A stretch of 64,000 nucleotides of DNA from Aquatica leii (taxonomy: Eukaryota > Arthropoda > Insecta > Coleoptera > Lampyridae): positions 123,746,895-123,810,894 of the forward strand of contig CM069434.1 in the NCBI GenBank assembly GCA_035610365.1, read 5' to 3'. The notes below the pieces were generated by a model, which saw nothing but the letters and a program-made list of their open reading frames with translations, did no database searches and was not told where the DNA came from. Below, piece by piece: positions 54,080 to 64,000 of this stretch; the first letter of the stretch is position 1; every line of letters starts with the position of its first letter. Position numbers and translations under genes: made by a program.

Positions 54080-55599
54080 TTACGAGAAAATTTATGCTTT
54101 TATCTACAACACCTTTATTAACATGTATACATTAACAAATGTTTCACTACCTAAATTTAAACATTATTGAACTATTCGAGAAATATTATTGATGGTTTGA
54201 GGCTAATTAACTTAAAACTTGAAAAATAGAATAGATGGAAGATTTGACGAATTTAGAAAAGCCATATCACAGACATTCTTAGGTGCTTGTTGTTCTTTAT
54301 GAAAAAGTGCTGCTTCAAAATTAGCCAAACGTAAAAAGTGCAAAATTCCGGCAATTTTTACGCTTTTTGGCAGTGATCCGGAAGAACACCGACGTCGAAA
54401 AATTAGATTTGGTATCTCAGTACTATCACATACAATATAAAAAAATCTGCTACTCCATTTCATGCAAAGTAGACCCCACTTTTGATGACAAAGTTACTGT
54501 GCTAACACTGCTACATTGCTTCAAATTTTTCATTGTTGTTAGTTCATCATTCTGTTAAAATTTTATTTGTAGTTCAGCATTGTTGATTTCATGTAATCAA
54601 TGTTTTGACTCGGCTATGGTTAAGTTCTACAAAACTACATTTATTTGTCTGATTTTTTGAAAATGTTATAAGCTGTTGTATTGTTTGATGGTTTAGTCTT
54701 GGAGAGAAAAACTTTTACTTTTTGAATGAAAGGTTTTTTAATTTTAAAATTTCGGGTGCTTGTGTGTGTGTAACGTTGTACTCACGCTAACTCTCGAACC
54801 AAAAGTCTTAGTTACTTAAAATTTGGTATAGAACTGGCTTTTTATAATCTCTTAGTTTTATCAAAAGATGAGTCTGATAAAGAAACCGGAAGTGGGCGTA
54901 TCCGCCATTTTTAACAGTTTTTCTTATATAATTTAGTACGTATGTAAACTATTCGAATTATTTTTACAGTTTCTTATTAAGATAATTCTTCCCTAAGAGT
55001 TTATTCAAATTTATAATTTAAAATAAAATCCAAATATAATCTAGGTTCGAATCCTGTCTGCGACAAGTTTTTTTGAAAACAAATTGATTTACTAAAGGAG
55101 AAAGCAATATCAAGGCACACAAATATAGAGATTAGTTGATATGACAACATAACCTCAATTTACCATATTTCGGTTATATCTTAATCTTCTTAATATCAAG
55201 GAGAAAAAAAATTATAGCATGCTAGGAAATCAATGCAACCGTGTACATATCACTTAAAAGTGGCTAGGATAAAAGATTTTTAAATAACAATTGTCTAATA
55301 TAAATAAAATTATAAACCTAAGTTTTATGAATTCTCTATATTTTTTTGACTTGGATGTTTTTCTTTAATTTGAAAATAAAAAATATGTAGAAATTCCTTA
55401 TAGGAAGGTCGTGTGGTGACTACACCAGCTTTTTTTATTGTGTTTGTCGTTTACTTTATTATTACGTGCACTTGGTCTTCCTTGTCTCTTAATTTATTTA
55501 TATTTACTTCACGCCATGTTGTTTATATTAATTTTCACATGCATTTATTAGTAGTTTATTGTCTTACAAGTTACAATTTCTATTTAGAGATTGACTATA
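54080..55599. other. Interval without recognised genes
   Basis: Contains a short GT run near 54765 and a T-arm-like GGTTCGAATCC at about 55053 not supported as a tRNA. No protein family seen. Confidence 0.4.
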
Positions 55600-56475
55600 A
55601 AATAATTATATCATGTGATTATAAGCGACTTTCGGCTTAGACCGCGTCGTAGTAAAACATCCAGAACTAGGCTTGGTTCTAGTTTCTTCTTGAGAGCCAA
55701 AACAAGAAGTAGAACTTGGCCTTTCCGTATTGTCGTTCGTGAACTCAAACAAACTGACGTTTTGCAAGACATTGCAGCTTCAGAGTGGTAAATATCACTG
55801 AAAGAAAAAGTGTTAATGACAATATTTATACCAATAGCGATTACCGTGATTAACGGACTTTATCTTTCCGTTACCGCTTGACTGACTTCGTTATTACTCG
55901 GAGTAAGTGTTTGTGTCCTTTCCAAGAAGGTCGATCTTTGTCTTAGAGGATATAATACCGGTAGCCAAGATTTGCTGAGTCTTAAACCGTCTTCTCGGTT
56001 CGACAGACAAAATAAGCAGAGTTCTAAAGAAACAATATTAAAACTGTCTTTACGACTAAGGATACCCTGAACACCTGGTTTACATCTGCTAAAAACAAAG
56101 AAAGAGCTCTAAAACATGCCGGAGTTTACAAAATTCCTTGTTCCTGTCGATCAAGTTATATAGGACAGACGGGACGCTCTATTGAAGTTAGAGTAAAAGA
56201 ACATATGGCTGACTGCAATCACGCTAATTGCTATTGGTATAAATATCGTCATTTACAATTTTTGTTTCAGTGACATTCACCACTCTAAAGATGCAAGCTG
56301 CAATGTCTTGCGAAACGTCAGTTTGTTTGGGTTCACGGACGACAATACGGCAAAGGCCAAGTTCTATTTCTTGTTTTGGCTCTCAAGGAGAGACTAGAAC
56401 CAAGCCTAGTTCCGGGTGTTTTACTACGACGCGGTCTAAGCCAAAACTCGCTTATAATCACAAACATAACAACCG
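55600..56475 (+). mobile_element. Penelope-like fragment flanked by inverted repeats
   Basis: Arms at about 55612-55800 and 56270-56470 are inverted copies at roughly 90% by eye (for example GGCTTAGACCGCGTCGTAGT and its complement). Between them the plus strand codes LKHAGVYKIPCSCRSSYIGQ-TGRSIEVRVKEH, a GIY-YIG domain of a Penelope-like element. Inverted end repeats are known for Penelope insertions. Confidence 0.65.
56050..56235 (+). pseudogene. GIY-YIG domain of a Penelope-like element
   Basis: TLNTWFTSAKNKERALKHAG is followed by VYKIPCSCRSSYIGQTGRSI and EVRVKEHMADCNH. The GIY-YIG core (Tyr and the IGQTGR block) is clear, but no RT is attached. Confidence 0.65.
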
Positions 56476-57579
56476 GGAAAGCTTAAGATTTTATAATTAC
56501 ATCATCATTCAAACATTACTTTGCACGGGTTTTTCCGTGTAAGTCACCACTTCTGCCAACGGCTTCAGCTCAACTCTTCATTAATAAGCGTTGCCACCAA
56601 CTACACCTACCTCGATTTTTTTCTGCATACTTTAGATTTAAGCATGTTTTTGTGGTTGTTAGACTAAAATATGTAAGTTGCATACATTTCAGAAATTTTT
56701 GAATAGGCACATGATAATTCCAGACGTTAAAGATCGATATATTTGTGAAACCAAAATAATTAGTGATAATTTATCGAAACACAATTGTTTAAATGATAAT
56801 TTACTCATTGAGAGACGTTGCCAAAGGATTTAGTTCTACACAAAATAATATTTGAAATTAATGTATCTTTATTTAAATTCAGATATTAAATTTACTGCCA
56901 ATAAATGCGTCAAAACACTTCGAACAGTAAATAAAAAACGGATAATATTACTAATAATACATGATAACAAAATAATAAAATTCAAAACAATTTTCATATT
57001 AAAATAATTACAAAAGCTGGTCGGCATGTTTTTTGATAAATTTTATTAAACAGGTAGAATAAATACGAACAATACGATATCGTTTTATTGGTAGTAAATA
57101 CTTACATTTGATGTTTAAATTTAAATTGAAACAAATTAATTTTAAGCTTTATTTTATATATTAACGAGACATTAATTAATAAAATTTTGAATAAACTGTT
57201 ACGAGCAAAAAATGTAATGGAGAATTTTTCTTTCAACTATAGTTTTATTTTTTTTTGTTTCCAAATAGTACTTTTTTGTGTTGTTTATGTTGTTACTTTG
57301 GATAACATTTCTATACTTTACATTACAGAGTGGGTTATTTAAAAAGAAACGCTTCTGTTTTAGGTTTTTTTGGTTGTTTAGAAAAAATCCTAAAACAGGC
57401 CACCTTTGACCTTTTGAACGACACATTTTGATGTTAACCCCCTAACCCCCAACAACCCCCATAAAAAAAATTGCGGTAAAGTGTTCGAATGACCCTCGTT
57501 AAAGGTCTCTTAATTCTCTATGTGAATACATGACTGTTTTTAGGTTTAGAAAGGTTTTAAAGTGTAGAAAAAAATTAAA
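56476..57579. other. AT-rich interval
   Basis: No gene recognised; a C-rich tract lies at 57438-57465. Confidence 0.4.
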
Positions 57580-57800
57580 ATTTCAAAATTCAACGCCAGA
57601 AGAAATTTTTATTAGTTCAACAAATGTTCAAACTGTGCGCCACCAACTTTCATACAATGATACAAATTCTGCTCAAAACGTTTCCTTACATTTTGGAGGA
57701 TCTGTAGCGTAATTTAGCGGCATTCTTTAATAATGCGTCGACGGTTCCGTTGCGTAAATTTACTTTTTTTTACTGTCGCATAGGGAATTGAAAGACGCTT
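57580..57800 (-). pseudogene. C-terminal fragment of a Tc/mariner-like (DUF4817-type) transposase
   Basis: The minus strand reads RLSIPYATVKK, TQRNRRRIIKECR and LQNVRKRFEQNLYHCMKVGG in shifting frames, then AQFEH. This ending (LQNVRxxFExRLxxCxxxGGxxFEHL) is typical of transposases that begin with DUF4817. Only the tail is left. Confidence 0.45.
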
Positions 57801-57924
57801 CAAATGAGGGGTCGCTCGACCCACTTTCCATATTTAAATTTTTAAGTTAAGGGTTGCTGGGGCTAATGTCAAATTTGACCCTCAAAAAATAGAATTTAAA
57901 GAGCGCCAGATTTTCCAACGTAAA

Positions 57925-58830
57925 ACTTTTGTTTGTATCAAGACAGAAGGTTCAAGCTTTTAACGAAGTTAGGTTCGTAACCCTAAACGGGCCAAAAGAT
58001 GAAAGATAAATATGTATAACAACAATTATTTAAATATCGTAGAATATTAACGAACGCAACAAATTTTGTAGTACATTACTCAATCCATAAATGCCGGAAG
58101 TATCGGTAACACACAATACAAAGTTTTACACATAGGGTGTCGATAGCGAAGAAAATTACATGACAAATATCTATGGTTCACAGCATGCGACACACAAAAT
58201 AATTAATGAAAATATCTAAATGGTATTGAAACAATTACTGTAATTGCGTAACTTAGAACAAGCAAAATTTGGTGAGAGACTTTTCTGACAACGACGAAGT
58301 AATTAAATAAGACTTACCCACAATCTAGTACTTGCCCAAAGAAAACGTTTTCCTCGTTGAGTCGATCTGGAATATTTATGAACAACAAATCGTGTCAATA
58401 CAATGACTCACGAAAGCAAAAATCTACAAAATTCTTAATTAACGCTGAAAGAAATTAGACATAAAAACTCGGTTATCGAATGCTGTTGCACACATTAAGT
58501 AAAAGTTGATATCGCAGTCGACTGACGCATAAGGAGTAGCATCTCAGAGAAAAGTTGTTGTCAAGACTTCGCTTTTAGTTTGAAAGTACGCTTTTCAGAA
58601 TTATAATCGTTTCATAAAGATATTTGGTCGATATTAACCCCTCATCGATCAATAATACATCATGCAGTCAACACGTGACGGGACGTGCTATCAAATTAAG
58701 AAGGAAATTACTAAAGATTTCTAAAAATTAATAGGAAAAGCTTACCCTGCGATGAATAAACTACTAGAAATGCGTTTTCAAATTATATATTAATTTCTAT
58801 AAACGCCGATGTTCTAACTTTAGTGTAACG
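57925..58830 (-). repeat. LTR-like repeat, copy 1
   Basis: About 0.9 kb with a direct partner at 62685-63612, about 80% similar by eye (shared ATCAAGACAGAAGGTTCAAGC, ACACATAGGGTGT, AAGCTTACCCTGYGATGAAT). On the minus strand the end is followed by AATCTGGCGCTCTTTAA, which resembles a gypsy primer site, so an LTR read on the minus strand is likely. Exact termini were not fixed. Confidence 0.6.
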
Positions 58831-59514
58831 AATATACAGGGTATTACATTTAGAAATTTATACACGTAACACTTTCTTGATAAAATGGGTCAATGTGAAA
58901 AACTAAAGAAAGATGTAATTTGGTTTTGTTAATTATATAGAGGTGAAATTTTTGTTTTTTATCTTTCTTACTTTGGGCTTTTGATATTTTTTATTATTTA
59001 TTTTACTCACTGTAAGCGGTGTACATGACTACATAAATAATTAATTACGATTGTAAAATCCTCTCTTTTGTGTAGAACTTAAATTAGTGACTTTTAATTT
59101 AATTTAATATTTGTATTATAGTAATTATGCTTATTTATACAATAATTAAGTGTAATTGTTTTTTTTTTAATGTAACTTTTATTAATAGTAAAAAAAGTGT
59201 AAGCAATTTATTTTCATTGTAATTAAATTACTTGTATGTTTGTATTCTTTTAAATTTGTTTTTGAGTGTGAGCTTTTTTTCAATTTTTATCATAAACATC
59301 AACTTGCGTATCGTGCATATACAACAAAATATTTTGATTATTCATGAGATATTGTATATTTATTAAACCGAAAAAATCCTAAAAATTCTTAGACGTATAC
59401 TTCCTGTGTGTATGTGCATTCTTTAAGGGCTTTAACAACCATAAACTTCCTATATTTAAATTATATTTTGTAAACACTTGGCGCTTTATATACGTAATTA
59501 TATTTTACCTTCAG
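58831..59514. other. AT-rich interval
   Basis: Nothing assignable; poly-T and poly-A runs only. Confidence 0.4.
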
Positions 59515-59978
59515 GTAGGAAATGCAAATGACCACAACTTGGTTGTAGTTTTTTATAGGCCACGTTTTGTGACGCTATTGTGCGGACTTCATCACGGTCC
59601 CTATTTTATTTTAAAAAAATCAATATTCATATCGCCGTAAGTACTTAATTAAATTACAGGGTATTATCAAATTTAACCTGTTTAGGAGATGAGCATAAGC
59701 AGCAATTACCAAAATTTCATTGAAGTTCACTGGCTTCCACATTGCTTATGCTGATTTCTGTGCTGACTTAGATGATATTAGTGTAGATTTCTCTTGTTTG
59801 TTGTTTTATATTTCTTATACATACATTATTTGTTAATTTATTTATTATTATGTGACGAACAGTGTTCTATCTGAGTAGGTTCAATAAAATAGTAGCCGTG
59901 ATGAACTACGCACAATAGCGTCACGAAACGTCGCCTACAAGAAACTACAACTAAGTTGTTATCATTCGCTTCTCTTTT
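59515..59978. mobile_element. Small inverted-repeat element of Penelope type
   Basis: Arms at 59530-59620 and 59880-59965 are inverted copies (ACGTTTTGTGACGCTATTGT / ACAATAGCGTCACGAAACGT). The outer arms carry the GAAACG and GATGAA strings seen at the ends of the Penelope-like copies elsewhere in the window. No coding sequence lies between. Confidence 0.5.
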
Positions 59979-60585
59979 AGAATGTAGTGATGTATATAGA
60001 AAAATTGTAGAAAAGAAAAAGTTATCGCTTCATGCATTCTTAAAAATTAACACAAACAAAAAATGGTATTTATCGTTGATTATGAAAATACCTAAAAAAT
60101 TTACTAAACCGAAATTTATAAATAGAATAATTACGTGAACTTATTTGATGATAAGCAAATTAAATTTTTATTAAAGTAACATGAAACTAAATTATTTTAC
60201 ACATTCATTATAAGATTAGAACTATTTGATAAATGGAAGTAACGTTACAAACACAACTACGATTTCTAACCATAAAAATTATTACATTTTCTAATTAAGA
60301 GCCACCAATGATGAAACAGCCTCTTAACAATCACACAAAACGATCACGAAGTAATAATTCTTTATGGGCGTACACTTTCAGGACCTTTATTGTCTGTAGC
60401 TTATGATTACATTTAACAACATAGGAAATTAACCCACTATTTTTCCAGACAGTCTGGAAGCTTGTCGCCATGTAATTTTATTGATCTTTATCGCGTTTCT
60501 TTTAGTAAGGGCGCAAATTTGTTATTAAATATGAATGTTTTGTAAAAGATTTTAAAGTACTAATTTAACAATTATTTTTTTGCAG
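59979..60585 (+). other. Intron sequence before the laminin exon
   Basis: AT-rich, ending in a polypyrimidine-like tract ATTATTTTTTTGCAG; no further exon recognised. Confidence 0.5.
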
Positions 60586-60828
60586 GTGTATCAAGTTGCT
60601 TATGTCATAATAAAGACTGCTAATTCGCCTCGTCCGGGGGCGTGGATTTTGGAAAAATCGCTCGATGGAGAGAATTACGTACCTTGGCAGTATTTTGCAA
60701 GAAGCGACAGAGAATGCTTTGATCGTTATGGAATTGTTGCTACTAAAGGAAAGCCTCATTATTTTACGGATTCGGAAGTTATTTGTACGTCGTACTTTTC
60801 AAAGCTGACGCCTTTGGAGAATGGAGAG
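60586..60828 (+). CDS. Laminin alpha subunit, one N-terminal-domain exon
   Basis: An 81-codon, phase 0-0 exon. Acceptor TTTTTTTGCAG ends at 60585 and donor GAG|GTAACT starts at 60829. It codes VYQVAYVIIKTANSPRPGAW, ILEKSLDGENYVPWQYFARS, then DRECFDRYGI and VICTSYFSKLTPLENGE. This is the laminin N-terminal (LamNT) domain of an alpha chain, which drives polymerisation of laminin in basement membranes. The SPRPGAWILEKSLDG and EVICTSY blocks are strongly typical. Frame and splice sites are clean, so the exon is probably live. Neighbouring LamNT exons were not found here. Confidence 0.88.
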
Positions 60829-62007
60829 GTAACTGTTTTATTACGCTTTTACAATTCTTTTGTATCCAAAATTATCAAACAAGAACAAACTTTAAAATAA
60901 TTAAATTACATTTAATAAGGTGAATTTCGACTATGAGTAATTTAGCACAATAAAAATTTATTTAAATTATAAGCTATAAGTATTTTTTGATAAATCACGT
61001 AACACATTTGTATCAATCGAAGTAAGATTAGGTTGAAAACGTTTCATATGATTGCTTCGACCACCTCATTCTTTCCTGCGTCATTATTTATTTATTTATT
61101 TTTGATTGCATAAAACTTTAATCTTTATTACTACATAATTTTGTTTAAAAACATCGAATAAAAATTAAATAAATATTTGTGTCATAAAAGTAATATCATA
61201 TCGATTTTCTACAGCAGTAATAATTATAAAAGTACTTCAAGACCAGCGTTTTCCAAACTTTTTAATTTTTGTATAGCAAGACAAAATTTTAAAACCTTGT
61301 GAAAAAATATTTGATTTGCTGGGCAAAAGGAGAAAAACGTGGGAAAATTAAAATTTTGTGCAACATTAAATGCTAAAATGTATGTGTAATCGACAAAATC
61401 AACTCAGATTAAATTGTGTCTATTTCTTATGCTTTTTGGGAAAAAACTGTTAAAGATAAAGAAAAAACAAAATTAGCAACAAACAGTGGAAAAAAAATTT
61501 ATGAGCGATAGATGAACAAAAGACTGATATTAAGAAAAAATTTCGAAAATTTTATTCATCAAAAATGTAGTTCCTTTAAAGAGATGCGTCAAGTACTATG
61601 ACAAAACTTAGACTACATTGCTTCAGTTTTCTACAAAGTTCGTGAAACATTTGCTATTTCTATAACCCGCATAAAACGTCTATGTTCTATTTTATGCCAA
61701 CATTATTTTTCACTTTAAGATTGGTTTTTACTATAGCATAATGTGACGTGAGTGTAAACACCTGCATTGCTTTTTAGTCAAATTATGTATTTAAACTTTT
61801 TTCCCCAGTGGATTTACAATATGTCTTGGATAATGGACAATAAGTAACTTGAATAACTAGCTTAACAAAACTATAAACAAAACAAAACTAAAATTTAAAA
61901 ACACCAATTAAACAACAATTTAACATGTTGTCAATAAACCTAATGGTTCATGTCCCTACATTACCATCTCAATTAATTAAGATTTGTCCTATTGACAATA
62001 AATAATA
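60829..62007 (+). other. Intron sequence after the laminin exon
   Basis: AT-rich, no exon or transposon protein recognised. Confidence 0.45.
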
Positions 62008-62095
62008 CAGGTATACCTCGCTAATACGGCGGGTTCGGTTCCAGACCACAGCCGTAATACGGACATCGCCGTAAAGCGAGTCACTTGCTTTTTTT
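62008..62095. repeat. Pogo/Tigger-type terminal sequence
   Basis: TACAGGTATACCTCGCTAATACGGCGGG..TCCAGACCAC..CGTAAAGCGAGTCAC is strongly reminiscent of the ends of Tigger-like pogo elements, with a TA at the border. No other end was found. Confidence 0.55.
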
Positions 62096-62139
62096 AACTC
62101 GCTACAACATATAACACCTTTATACTGTACGGTTTGTAA

Positions 62140-62587
62140 TCTGTGTCAATTGTAAACTTTCGACCTTCCAAGTAATGACAGAATTTGTTTATGGTTACGT
62201 ATACTGCTAATAATTTACGGTCATACGCGCTATATTTGAACCGGGTAGATGTTAGCTTATTTGAAGCAAAAGTAATTGGTTGCCATGACTCTTCGCAATT
62301 TTGGAGATGTGCACAAAATTGGATGCATTGACAAATAAGGCTCGAGGAGCATCTGGAGATAGGTGCACGAGTTGCATTGCGGTCAATGACTTCATAGCGT
62401 CTTCAAATGCACGTTCTATTTCTTTAGTCCAAACAATTGTACGATTGTCTGAACCGTTTGAAGCAAAAGACAGATAGTTGAGTGGATCTTGTACGGTAGC
62501 TGCGTCTTTTATGAATCTTCTATAATACTTCAACATACCTAGGAAGCGTCGGAGCTGTTTTACTATGGCTGGTTTTTTCCTAAACAA
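62140..62587 (-). pseudogene. Ty3/gypsy RT-RNase H fragment
   Basis: The minus strand reads KQLRRFLGMLKYYRRFIKDA, then DPLNYL, IVWTKEIERAFEDAMKSL, APRALFVNASNF (RNase H, with the expected Asp as Asn) and, in another frame, FKYSAYDRKLLAVYVTINKF. It lies next to the LTR-like repeat copy 2 in the same orientation and may be part of one decayed element with its front deleted. Confidence 0.75.
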
Positions 62588-62684
62588 ATTTTAACTTTGG
62601 CACAAGATGTTACGAACCCTGCTCGACCAAATCGCACTAGTCGGAGATAGGGGAGGTTCTAAGTAAATAGAAATTAAAGTAAAA

Positions 62685-63612
62685 ACTCCTGTTTCGATCA
62701 AGACAGAAGGTTCAAGCTTGCAACAAAAACAGGTTCGTAACCCTCAACGGACAAAAAGAAAGTAAGATGTATAACAACTTTAATTTATTATTGTAGATTA
62801 TTAACAACGAGCACAAGAATTTATTGTAAATTATTTAACGATGGTTATATAAACACCGGAAGTAACGCAAACACACAATACATAGACTTAAATTACACAT
62901 AGGGTGTATATAGAGAAAACATAAATTGATTTTAACAAATAGTCTATGGTTAAGAGCATGCGATACGCAAAAATAATTAATGATAATACCTACATGATAT
63001 TGAAACAAGTGATGTAATTACGTAATTTAGAATAAAATAAAAAAATTTCGTGAGAGACCTCAATGACAACGCAAATGTAATTAAATAAGACTTACCTACA
63101 ATCCAAAACTTGCCCGAAGAAAACGTTATCCTCGTTGAGCCGATCTGGATTATTAATGAACAGAACAAATCGTGTCAGCACAATGACTCACCAAAACAAA
63201 AATCTACAACACTATTAATTAATGCTAAAAGGAATTAGAAATAAGAACCGGTTATCGAATGCACACATTAAACTAAAGGTGATATCGCAGTCTATTGATT
63301 CATAAGGAACAGTACATCGGAAAAAATTTCCATCTCGACGCGTCCTTTTTAGATTTAAATTTTGGTTTTCAAATTATAATATTTCTATTAAGGTATTTGG
63401 TAGATATTAACCCTTTATTTGTGGAGAATACACCGAATACACGTGGACTAACACGTGTCGGGTCGTGCTAACAAATTAACATAGAAATTAGAAATCAATT
63501 TTAAAAACTAATAGTAAAAGCTTACCCTGTGATGAATAAACTAATAGAAACGCGTTGTCGTTTTATATCATAGCTTCAGCACACGCCAATGTTAGAAAAT
63601 TAATGTAGACAT
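62685..63612 (-). repeat. LTR-like repeat, copy 2
   Basis: Direct partner of 57925-58830. In minus orientation it lies upstream of the gypsy RT-RNase H fragment, as a 5' LTR would, with the first part of the internal region missing. Confidence 0.6.
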
Positions 63613-63721
63613 CGCAAGCACGATTTTAAGTAATGTACGGTTTAACGTCTTGACAAGAAATGAAGTAAAAGCAAAACTCGTTAGAGGGCGTTGTAGATAA
63701 GTAAAAATCTAACTTCAGTGC

Positions 63722-64000
63722 TGTAACGTGCACATTTTTTACGTTTGAATATGTCTGTTTTTAAGTAACATTTTTGTGTTCACTGTTGATATAAATTCTT
63801 TTGCGCAAAGCATTTCGCGCACTGACATGCGTTTTGAGCCTTCTTCTTAAGTACGAAGTCAACCATCTGCATCTTACGTTCGCGATGAAGTGAAGTAGAC
63901 ATTTTTTTGCGTGTTGCAAGTTATGCCGGCGTTTGGTAGTAGCACCTTCGTTTGGTAGTAAGACTTGCGTTTTGTGGTATTATTTGCGTTTCGTTGTTGA
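63722..64000 (+). repeat. Start of another LTR of the Gag-integrase family
   Basis: From TGTAACGTGCACATTTTTTACG at 63722 to the window edge the plus strand matches, with moderate divergence, the first ~280 bp of the 1.02-kb LTR (complement of 49597-49330). It could be a solo LTR or an element running out of the window. Confidence 0.75.

Noticed and set aside
55040-55072. tRNA-like T-arm (GGTTCGAATCC) and T-run
   Set aside because: No matching acceptor, D-arm or anticodon arm in the preceding 80 bp; the T-stem is imperfect.
57438-57465. Telomere-like C-rich tract
   Set aside because: Irregular CCCCCTAACCCCC runs with no constant period; not a telomere repeat.

Overview
This window reads as animal nuclear DNA, most likely from an insect or another arthropod. 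It is AT-rich and gene-poor. It has spliced host coding sequence with GT/AG borders, and a transposon community typical of arthropods: BEL/Pao and Ty3/gypsy LTR elements, Penelope-like elements, RTE and CR1/jockey-like LINEs, piggyBac, Tc1/mariner, hAT and FLYWCH-MULE elements. I found no bacterial operons, CRISPR arrays or convincing tRNA/rRNA genes. The only host gene I can support is one exon (60586-60828, + strand) of a laminin alpha subunit, coding part of the laminin N-terminal domain. Much of the window is therefore probably laminin intron or upstream DNA filled with transposons.

Layout: 0-2.3 kb holds fragments of a repeated transposon-associated protein and of a Penelope-like element. 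4.86-6.18 kb is a non-coding element bounded by arrays of GGCCCA-type repeats. 6.2-10.4 kb is a nearly complete LINE (PHD/CCHC ORF1, endonuclease-RT ORF2 with one frameshift). 10.4-20.0 kb is a FLYWCH-MULE remnant into which both the LINE and a very young Ty3/gypsy element inserted. 20.2-32.1 kb is older debris: a Penelope 3' end, a hAT apparently split by a broken piggyBac, and an RTE 3' end. 33.0-39.0 kb is an intact BEL/Pao element inside a repeat whose empty-site copy lies at 50.5 kb. 39.3-42.7 kb is a head-to-head pair of Penelope-like copies. 43.1-49.9 kb is a mariner pseudogene split by a Ty3/gypsy derivative that keeps only Gag and integrase. 50.2-57.8 kb holds Tc1-like, TIR and Penelope debris. 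57.9-64 kb holds two copies of a 0.9-kb LTR-like repeat flanking the laminin exon, a gypsy RT fragment, and the start of another LTR of the Gag-integrase family.

The most interesting object is the Ty3/gypsy element at 11250-19825. Its LTRs are identical and it has a 4-bp target duplication, so it is young. Its Pol polyprotein continues past integrase into a macrodomain of the TARG1/OARD1 type, with the catalytic Lys and Asp kept at the human spacing of 41 residues, and then into a CCCH zinc finger. The same frame runs through the polypurine tract and across the whole U3 of the 3' LTR, stopping 4 nt before the predicted transcription start. That U3 is packed with heat-shock-element pentamers. 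Together these suggest a stress-responsive retrotransposon carrying a captured ADP-ribosyl hydrolase.

Almost everything else is layered insertion, and the order can be read in several places. The gypsy and LINE are younger than the MULE, BEL is younger than its host repeat, and the Gag-integrase element is younger than the mariner.
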